Assembly: GCA_037439705.1 (NCBI GenBank)
Contig: JBBIVP010000120.1
Coordinates: 1 to 6,615 of the forward strand
DNA length: 6,615 bases
DNA from: JBBIVP01 sp037439705 [NCBI: bacterium]
GTDB lineage: Bacteria > JBBIVP01
Direction of reading: 5' to 3'
The notes beneath the pieces are model-generated. The model was not told where the DNA came from, searched no databases, and saw nothing but the letters and a program-made list of their open reading frames with translations. The translations under genes were made by a program, and so were the position numbers. Shown in pieces: positions 1 to 4,939 of this stretch. Numbering within the stretch: position 1 is the stretch's first letter; each line of letters begins with the position of its first letter.

Positions 1-599
1 GCTTCAAGGACTGAAGAAAGTTTTCCCTTGCAGAGTTTTTTATAGAAGTCCTCCCTGAAGGATTTAAGGTCCACATTTGCTGCATCAAGAAAATTTATGG
101 CTGATGAAAGGGCATTTAAAGAAATATATCCGTTGGTTACGAAGATGTTTTTGAGACCTTTCCTTCTTGCTATAATTCCAGTGTCCATGGCAAATTCAAA
201 AAAAATTGTCGGTTCTGTATAGGTATATGAAATTGAATGTGCTCCTGTCCTCATCCCCGCATCAACAACTTCTTCAGGAGAAACATATTTAACTCTCTCC
301 AGTCCATCAACTATCTGAGAAATCTCCCAGTTCTGGCAGAACGGACACTGAAAATTACAACCAGGGGTTGCTATAGAAAAGGTTTTTGTTCCAGGAAAAA
401 AATGAAACAACGGTTTCTTCTCAACCGGATCAAGATGGGCAGCTATTATCTTCCCATATACCTCACTCCATAATTTACCACCCTTGTTTATTCTTACTCC
501 GCAAACCCCTCTTTTACCTTCACTTATAATGCAGAAATGTGGGCAGAGTAAGCATTTAACCTTTCCGTTAACAGATTCATAAAAACCTGCTTCCCTCAT
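1..599 (-). CDS. amrS: AmmeMemoRadiSam system radical SAM enzyme (AmrS-like), N-terminal 199 residues, cut by window edge
   Basis: Read on the minus strand from ATG at 599, the frame stays open to base 1, giving 199 codons of a protein that is usually about 330-350 residues. The C-terminal part lies outside the window. Residues 16-33 carry a cysteine cluster (C16, C19, C23, C33) in a context like CLLCPHFC...RGVCGVR. It is followed by the radical SAM CxxxCxxC motif C81-C85-C88 (PGCNFQCPFCQNW), which binds the [4Fe-4S] cluster used to cleave S-adenosylmethionine. This arrangement is typical of the pyruvate formate-lyase activase-like branch found with AMMECR1 and MEMO proteins, whose exact substrate is not settled. 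A good ribosome binding site, GGAGAGG at 608-614, sits 8 nt before the ATG. The start overlaps the tolQ stop as ATGA. No AMMECR1 or MEMO partner is visible, so the name rests on the sequence signature. Confidence 0.85.
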   Translation of the reverse strand, partial: MREAGFYESVNGKVKCLLCPHFCIISEGKRGVCGVRINKGGKLWSEVYGKIIAAHLDPVEKKPLFHFFPGTKTFSIATPGCNFQCPFCQNWEISQIVDGLERVKYVSPEEVVDAGMRTGAHSISYTYTEPTIFFEFAMDTGIIARRKGLKNIFVTNGYISLNALSSAINFLDAANVDLKSFREDFYKKLCKGKLSSVLE

Positions 600-1303
600 A
601 AAAGATGCCTCTCCACAATGTTCAAAAAATCATTTATGAAGTAATCCATCTCATTCAGAATAGCTTTAACCTTTTCAAGAAGGTAATTGTAGCCTGCAAC
701 TGCCGGTATTGCTGTAAAAAGCCCTATCGCTGTAGTAATAAGGGCTTCTGATATTCCTGGTGCCACTGCACTCAAAGACGGATTCCCCATTACTCCTATT
801 TCCCTGAAGGAATTTATAATTCCAAAAACTGTCCCGAGAAGACCTATAAATGGTGCAGTATTACCAACCGTTGCAAGAAATGTTAGATAACCTTCAAGAA
901 TGAGTTTCTGCCTGCTCATCTCCTTTTCCATTGCTCTCTTCACATTATCTATTCCCCTTACAAAATGTCCATCTTCGGGATTTCTCTGTGAAAAATGCTT
1001 TCTTAATTTTTTGACCTCTTTGTATCCGCTGAGAAATGCCCTCGCAGGCGGGCTGTAAGAAAGGTTCCTGGCTCTTTCCTCCACATCCTCAAGGGTCTTT
1101 GATGACCAGAAGATCTCAAGAAACTCCATGCTTTGAGCATCTGCTCTTTTCAAATAGAAGTATTTGGCAACTATTATAATCCAGGAAATGAAGGAAGCGC
1201 TGAAAAGAATGAGAAGGATAATTTTGACAACAAGGGAAGCAGAAAACATCATCTCCACAAGAGAAGTTTGTGAAACCATAAAATAAAAGATAAAATTGCT
1301 CAT
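596..1303 (-). CDS. tolQ: TolQ-type MotA/TolQ/ExbB proton channel subunit
   Basis: This 235-residue inner-membrane protein has the length and three-helix layout of TolQ. Helix 1 covers about residues 24-46, followed by a long cytoplasmic segment. Helix 2 covers about 138-163 and includes TVGNTAPFIGLLGTVFGI. Helix 3 covers about 183-208 and includes APGISEALITTAIGLFTAIPA. TolQ assembles with TolR or ExbD-type proteins into a channel that uses the proton gradient to energise an outer-membrane-linked partner. The N-terminal ASLVVKIILLIL stretch and the ending DYFINDFLNIVERHLL resemble TolQ more than ExbB or MotA, but the family call is surer than the subfamily. The start is the ATG at 1303, overlapping the upstream stop as ATGA. 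It has only a distant purine run as a ribosome site, so translational coupling is likely. No TolR/ExbD gene follows directly; an AmrS gene does. Confidence 0.88.
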   Translation of the reverse strand: MSNFIFYFMVSQTSLVEMMFSASLVVKIILLILFSASFISWIIIVAKYFYLKRADAQSMEFLEIFWSSKTLEDVEERARNLSYSPPARAFLSGYKEVKKLRKHFSQRNPEDGHFVRGIDNVKRAMEKEMSRQKLILEGYLTFLATVGNTAPFIGLLGTVFGIINSFREIGVMGNPSLSAVAPGISEALITTAIGLFTAIPAVAGYNYLLEKVKAILNEMDYFINDFLNIVERHLL

Positions 1304-2376
1304 TTTTCTGATGCTGTTTTCCTCTTCAGGATTGGCTCATAAAGGCAGTAAGGCTCCTCCTGAAGAAAGGACCCCCTATCATAGTAAGCCCTCGCCCTGC
1401 ATCCACCGCATATTTTCTTGAATTCACAGATTCCGCATTTCCCTTCAAGCATCTCATAGTTTCTGAGTTTAAGAAATACCTCTGAATTCTTCCAGATATC
1501 TGAAAAATTCTTCTCCCTCACATTCCCCGCAACTACAGGAAGATAACCGCAGGGCTGGACATCTCCCTTTCTTGATATAAAACACACATTCGTTCCAGCA
1601 AGGCAACCCCTCGTAAAAGTAGAAAAAGCTCTCTTAAAATCCTCCCTTTCGGGCTTTCCCCTTTGATGCACAATTCTGTAAAAATGTGGAGCACAGGTAG
1701 CCTTGAACTCAATGCCCGGATTCTCAATCCACTTTTCATAAAACCAGTTAAGGGTTTCCTCATATTCCTCTGGAGAAAGCATTGCGGAATCAACTATGTT
1801 CACACCACATCCTACAGGAACAAGCATAAATATGTGGAGGGCTGAAGCTTTCATCTTTTTTGCAAGGTCAAGAATTAAATCCCTTTCCTTCAGGTTAAAT
1901 CTTGTAATTGTTGTGTTTATCTGGACAGAAATTCCAAATTTTTTAAGATTTTCAATTCCCGCCATCGCCATTTCAAAGGAGCCCTTTATCCCTCTGAAAC
2001 TATCGTGCGTTTGAGGAGTTCCCCCGTCTATACTTATGCTAACCCTTCTTATTCCGCTTTCTTTTATTCTCTTAGCAATCCCCTCATCAATCAATGTTCC
2101 GTTGCTCGCCATAGCAGTTATCAACCCGATTTCTTTTGCATATTCCGCAATCTCAAAAAAATCCCTTCTTATAAGAGGTTCACCTCCTGTTAGAATTACA
2201 ACAACATTTCCAAGACCCCTTATCTCACCAAGAACCCTCTTAATCTCGTCTGTTCTCAACTCATCCCTTTCCCCTTCAAAACTTGCTTCCGCCCTGCAAT
2301 GAATGCAGGAAAGATTGCACCTCGCTGTAAGTTCAAAAAAAACAATTCTCAGAGGAAAGCTCTCATTCTCCTTCAT
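1300..2376 (-). CDS. ahbD: AhbD-like radical SAM heme b synthase
   Basis: This 358-residue SPASM-type radical SAM protein has the cluster motif C20-C24-C27 (TARCNLSCIHCRAEA), the SAM-binding GGEP motif at 64-67 and SISIDG near 113-118. A cysteine-rich C-terminus (C258, C265, C276, C314, C317, C323, C326, C344) would bind an auxiliary iron-sulfur cluster. Stretches such as KATCAPHFYRI, TRGCLAGTNVCFIS, VQPCGYLP and CGGCRARAYY match what I recall of AhbD from sulfate reducers. AhbD oxidatively decarboxylates two propionates of Fe-coproporphyrin III to make heme b in the siroheme-dependent pathway. Related enzymes (NirJ, AhbC, peptide-maturing SPASM proteins) are the alternatives. The ATG at 2376 has GGAG at 2383-2386, six bases upstream, and the gene overlaps the regulator frame by 14 nt. 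No other heme gene is in view. Confidence 0.8.
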   Translation of the reverse strand: MKENESFPLRIVFFELTARCNLSCIHCRAEASFEGERDELRTDEIKRVLGEIRGLGNVVVILTGGEPLIRRDFFEIAEYAKEIGLITAMASNGTLIDEGIAKRIKESGIRRVSISIDGGTPQTHDSFRGIKGSFEMAMAGIENLKKFGISVQINTTITRFNLKERDLILDLAKKMKASALHIFMLVPVGCGVNIVDSAMLSPEEYEETLNWFYEKWIENPGIEFKATCAPHFYRIVHQRGKPEREDFKRAFSTFTRGCLAGTNVCFISRKGDVQPCGYLPVVAGNVREKNFSDIWKNSEVFLKLRNYEMLEGKCGICEFKKICGGCRARAYYDRGSFLQEEPYCLYEPILKRKTASEK

Positions 2377-2728
2377 CCTCTACTCCATACTTTTTTAATC
2401 TGTATCTCAATGTATCCCTTGTTATTCCAAGAAGTTTTGCTGCGAGCGTCTTATTCCCTTTCGCTTTTTCAAGAGCCTTCATTATATAAATCTTTTCAAC
2501 CTCTTCAAGAGAGATACCTTCATCTGGAATCTCTATATCCAACGGACCAGATGTTTTTTTTCTTTCATCCTTTAATGAAGAATAGGATATAAACAGATGC
2601 TCGGGCAGAATCTCATCTTCACTTTCCAGAATTACTGCTCTTTCAATCAGATTCTTCAATTCCCTCACATTTCCGGGCCAATCGTATTCCATCATCATAT
2701 TTAAAGCAGAAGGGTGAACCCCCTTCAC
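2363..2728 (-). CDS. NtrC-family response regulator, C-terminal fragment (end of AAA+ domain and Fis-type HTH), downstream of a frameshift
   Basis: The 121-residue frame holds the end of a sigma-54 activator. The sensor-2 motif WPGNVREL lies at residues 17-24, followed by the IERAVIL helix and a linker. A Fis-type DNA-binding helix-turn-helix covers about residues 92-116 (NKTLAAKLLGITRDTLRYRL). Alone it lacks a Walker A motif and a receiver. The GTG at 2728 overlaps the TGA of the preceding frame as GTGA. However, the same frame read upstream of that GTG encodes FIETFNREFKKKVKGVHP, which is what an intact NtrC-type protein should have there. I therefore read this as the second half of one gene broken at about 2762-2764, not as an independent gene. 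Restoring one base gives a product of about 461-465 residues, normal for the family. Internal initiation at the GTG is possible but would yield a bare DNA-binding domain. Confidence 0.8.
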   Translation of the reverse strand: MKGVHPSALNMMMEYDWPGNVRELKNLIERAVILESEDEILPEHLFISYSSLKDERKKTSGPLDIEIPDEGISLEEVEKIYIMKALEKAKGNKTLAAKLLGITRDTLRYRLKKYGVEDEGE

Positions 2729-3747
2729 CTTCTTTTTAAATTCCCTGTTAAATGTCTCAATAAATACCGAACCAGATGTGGAATATCCTCTCTTCTCTCT
2801 CTCAACGGTGGAATGTAAATCCTTATAAGGTTGAGACGATAATAAAGGTCTTCTCTCAATTTTCCATCTTCCAGAGCCTTTTCAATCCTTCTGTTGGTGG
2901 CAGTGATGATTCTCACATCAACATATATGTCTCTCACGCCTCCAAGCCTTTTAAAACTCTGGCTTTCTATAACCTTGAGCAATTTTGCCTGAGAACTCAA
3001 GGACATCTCTGTGATTTCATCAAGAAAAACAGTCCCGCCATCTGCAAGCTCAAATAATCCCTTCTTCATGGATTTGGCATCCGTAAAGGCTCCCTTTTCG
3101 TATCCAAAGAGTTCACTCTCTATTAATGTATCCGGAATGGAGGCGCAGTTTATCTCCATAAATGGATAAAACCTTCTTGGACTTGAAAAATGGATTGCCC
3201 TTGCAAGAAGGTCTTTACCTGTTCCACTCTCTCCTTCAATAAGTATTGTCTTTGCCTGACTTTCTGCAGCCTTTTTGGCTGTTGCAACCATTTCCTGTAT
3301 GACTTTTGAAACACCAATTATGTTGCTGAAACTGAATCTCTCCCTCTCCTTTTTGTAAACGCTTTCCACATGCCGCTTTAGCGTCCTCGCTTCCAGAGCC
3401 TTCTTAACAACAATTTTTACCTCTTCTATGTCAAAGGGCTTTGTTATGTAATCAACAGCATTGAGTTTCATCGCTTCAACTGCATTTGAGACATTTCCGA
3501 AGGCAGTTATAACAATTATATCACAGAAGGCATCGAATTCCTTTATTTTTCTTAACACCTTCATTCCGGATTCATCCGGAAGTTTCACATCAAGAATTAC
3601 GAGATCCGGGAGTTCTTCAGAAAAAATCTCCATCGCATCCCTTGCAGTTCCTGCCTCAAGAATCTCATACCCCTCCCTCTCTAATTCCTTTCTCAAAGCC
3701 CACCTTATAAGGGTCTCGTCATCCACTATGAGAATCTTCTCTGCCAA
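2725..3747 (-). CDS. NtrC-family sigma-54-dependent response regulator, N-terminal fragment (receiver and most of AAA+ domain)
   Basis: Numbered from TTG at 3747, residues 1-120 form a two-component receiver: acidic pair D9-D10, phospho-acceptor D53 (VILDVKLPDESG), T81 and K103. The AAA+ domain then shows Walker A GESGTGKD (172-179), the sigma-54 contact loop as GAFTDA (219-224, usually GAFTGA), Walker B GTVFLDE (238-244) and the arginine-rich LRERRED. Phosphorylation by a histidine kinase should drive ring assembly and open complex formation by sigma-54 polymerase. The frame ends at TGA (2727-2725), shortly after LVRYLL, where homology jumps to another frame. I prefer TTG because GAGG lies six bases upstream and it gives the typical MAEKILIVDDE start. 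The alternative, GTG at 3759, overlaps the XylF-like stop as GTGA and adds four residues. No kinase is nearby. Confidence 0.87.
   Translation of the reverse strand: MAEKILIVDDETLIRWALRKELEREGYEILEAGTARDAMEIFSEELPDLVILDVKLPDESGMKVLRKIKEFDAFCDIIVITAFGNVSNAVEAMKLNAVDYITKPFDIEEVKIVVKKALEARTLKRHVESVYKKERERFSFSNIIGVSKVIQEMVATAKKAAESQAKTILIEGESGTGKDLLARAIHFSSPRRFYPFMEINCASIPDTLIESELFGYEKGAFTDAKSMKKGLFELADGGTVFLDEITEMSLSSQAKLLKVIESQSFKRLGGVRDIYVDVRIITATNRRIEKALEDGKLREDLYYRLNLIRIYIPPLRERREDIPHLVRYLLRHLTGNLKRR
2762..2764 (-). other. Probable frameshift site in the response regulator gene
   Basis: Read leftward, the sequence GTTCGGTATTTATTGAG gives VRYLLRHL and a stop 11 codons after the tyrosine. Adding one T to the TTT run (plus-strand AAA here) gives VRYFIETFNREFKKKVKG and joins seamlessly to the WPGNVREL half. 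The simplest explanation is a one-base deletion in a short homopolymer, either real or from sequencing or assembly. The exact base cannot be fixed by eye. Confidence 0.75.
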
Positions 3748-3753
3748 TTCTAA

Positions 3754-3757
3754 CCTC
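3754..3757 (-). promoter_or_regulatory. Ribosome binding site GAGG favouring a TTG start of the response regulator
   Basis: GAGG lies exactly six bases before the TTG at 3747. Nothing comparable stands at a good distance before the GTG at 3759. The site overlaps the stop codon of the XylF-like gene, so ribosomes finishing that gene could restart here. Confidence 0.5.
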
Positions 3758-4745
3758 ACTTACCGAACAGAGCTTCTCTTGAATGAAACCCTGATTTTAT
3801 TATCACCTCTTCAATGTTATCTTTGTTCACCAATTTTACAGGAATAAGCGCAGTTCTCACATCCAGTTTTCCGTTAAAAATTTTTGTATCATATTGGACC
3901 TCCTCACCCTTCAGAAACCTTTCTGCTACCTCAACTGCTTTTTCTGCCAGTGGTTTTATATCCTTCAAAACATCAATTGTCTGTTCACCATTTATTATGA
4001 GTTTACAATTTGGAAGGTCAGCATCCGCTCCAGCGGTAAAAACCCTCTTTAAAAGACCGAATTCCTTTAAAACCTCAATAGCCCCAAGGATCATGGAAGA
4101 ATTATTTGCAAGAACAGCATCAATTTTATTGCCAAATTTCTCTATAACGGTTCTCATTGTATTTTTTGCCTCCTCACGATACCAGTTTTTATGGGATTTT
4201 TTTTCTATTATCTTTATCTCCGGATATCCGTTGAGAATCAAAAGATTTCCCGATGTTATCTGATGGGCTACAGAGTGCCCCTCTTCGCCCATTAAAATGA
4301 CATAATTCCCCTTTCCACCTGTTGCCCTTACAGCCTCTTTTGCCTGAAGCACTCCGACACTGAAATTATCGTGGGTAACATAATAATCAAGTTCCCCATC
4401 CTTAATGAATCTATCGTATGCAATCACAGGCACACCTTTCTTGTGGGCAATTTCAACTATCGGAAAAGAATCCTCTGAACTCACCGGCTGAACAACAAGA
4501 ACTTTTATTCCCCTTTCAACTGCTTTTTTCACCTTTTCAATCTGCACTTTCTGATTTCCATCCGCGGAATCAAAATAAACGGTTAATCCATCCTCTTTTG
4601 CCTTATTAATAAAAAAATCACTGTCCTTTTTATACCTTTCTTCCTTCATCGTTGCCAGAATAAACCCGATATCCTCTCCTCTTCCCTGATTTACAAACCA
4701 GAAAAAAACGGTCAAAATAAGTATTAAATTCTTCATCAAATCCAT
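3756..4745 (-). CDS. XylF-like periplasmic sugar-binding protein
   Basis: This 329-residue protein has an N-terminal export signal (hydrophobic residues about 7-18, then NQGRGED) with no lipobox cysteine, so a soluble periplasmic or membrane-tethered product is expected. The rest is a type I periplasmic-binding fold of the xylose-binding branch: DSADGN near 59-64 followed by Q68, AYDR at 109-112, a DAVLANNSS strand, AGADADLP, and the ending DNIEEVIIKSGFH, which resembles E. coli XylF. It would bind a monosaccharide, perhaps xylose; the ligand is inferred. Such proteins feed an ABC importer or a sensor. Neither ATPase nor permease follows; the next gene is a response regulator, overlapping or 8 nt away depending on its start. 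ATG 4745 has GAGG at 4753-4756, seven bases upstream. The alternative start M4 (ATG 4736) gives a more typical MKN signal peptide. Confidence 0.85.
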   Translation of the reverse strand: MDLMKNLILILTVFFWFVNQGRGEDIGFILATMKEERYKKDSDFFINKAKEDGLTVYFDSADGNQKVQIEKVKKAVERGIKVLVVQPVSSEDSFPIVEIAHKKGVPVIAYDRFIKDGELDYYVTHDNFSVGVLQAKEAVRATGGKGNYVILMGEEGHSVAHQITSGNLLILNGYPEIKIIEKKSHKNWYREEAKNTMRTVIEKFGNKIDAVLANNSSMILGAIEVLKEFGLLKRVFTAGADADLPNCKLIINGEQTIDVLKDIKPLAEKAVEVAERFLKGEEVQYDTKIFNGKLDVRTALIPVKLVNKDNIEEVIIKSGFHSREALFGK

Positions 4746-4771
4746 TATATAACCTCTATCATCATAATCAA
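4744..4771 (-). promoter_or_regulatory. Candidate sigma-70 promoter for the leftward operon
   Basis: On the minus strand TTGATT (4771-4766) is followed after 16 bp by a perfect TATAAT (4749-4744). Transcription would begin near 4737, just before the second ATG (4736) of the XylF-like gene, giving a nearly leaderless mRNA. A competing -10, TATGAT just upstream, has only a poor -35 but would keep the GAGG ribosome site in the transcript. The gap is AT-rich, so chance matches are possible. Confidence 0.35.
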
Positions 4772-4789
4772 TTTCCCAGAAATTTCCAG
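4770..4789. repeat. Short tandem direct repeat, possible operator
   Basis: AATTTCCCAG (4770-4779) and AATTTCCAG (4781-4789) are near-identical and spaced 11 bp, about one helical turn. They lie directly upstream of the leftward -35 candidate and between the two divergent promoters, a usual place for a regulator to bind. With only two copies in an AT-rich gap this is suggestive at best. Confidence 0.3.
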
Positions 4790-4813
4790 CCCTTTGGCAT
4801 TCCTAAAAAATTG

Positions 4814-4843
4814 TTGACATTTTTTGAAAATTCATTCTATAAT
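4814..4843 (+). promoter_or_regulatory. Consensus sigma-70 promoter of tRNA-Cys
   Basis: TTGACA (4814-4819) and TATAAT (4838-4843) both match consensus exactly, with an 18-bp spacer. The predicted start point near 4850 falls at the first base of the tRNA (4851), so little or no 5' trimming would be needed. It is also the only clear promoter for the glycosyltransferase gene downstream. Confidence 0.85.
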
Positions 4844-4850
4844 TAAATAA

Positions 4851-4922
4851 GGCGGCATAGCCAAGTGGAAAGGCGGCGGTCTGCAAAACCGCTATACCCC
4901 GGTTCGAATCCGGGTGCCGCCT
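4851..4922 (+). tRNA. tRNA-Cys (anticodon GCA)
   Basis: The 72-nt sequence folds as a complete cloverleaf. The acceptor stem is GGCGGCA/TGCCGCC, the D arm starts GCC and ends GGC, and the anticodon stem GCGGT/ACCGC encloses loop CTGCAAA with anticodon GCA. A 5-nt variable loop follows, then T stem CCCGG/CCGGG with loop TTCGAAT. The discriminator base is U at 4922, the expected identity base for cysteine tRNA. CCA is not encoded, so a nucleotidyltransferase must add it. Confidence 0.97.
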
Positions 4923-4939
4923 TTTATTTTTAATTTAAG

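Noticed and set aside
237-473. Plus-strand open frame of 78 codons
   Set aside because: It lies antisense inside the well supported amrS frame and shows no recognisable protein features.
2740-2800. Programmed -1 frameshift in the response regulator
   Set aside because: The junction GGTATTTATTG is not a canonical X XXY YYZ slippery heptamer. The upstream purine run is explained by the conserved LRERRED codons, so an error or mutation is simpler.
3461-4263. Plus-strand open frames of 128 and 149 codons
   Set aside because: They are antisense to the response regulator and the XylF-like gene, are rich in Ser, Phe and Leu as expected from reversed purine-rich coding DNA, and have no domain signature.
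4795-4800. TGGCAT resembling the -24 half of a sigma-54 promoter
   Set aside because: No TTGC-type -12 element follows at the required spacing; the matching region is an A run.
4851-4922. tRNA-Cys as an integration site for a mobile element
   Set aside because: No integrase gene and no second copy of the tRNA 3' end were seen in the window, and the adjacent gene reads as an ordinary glycosyltransferase.
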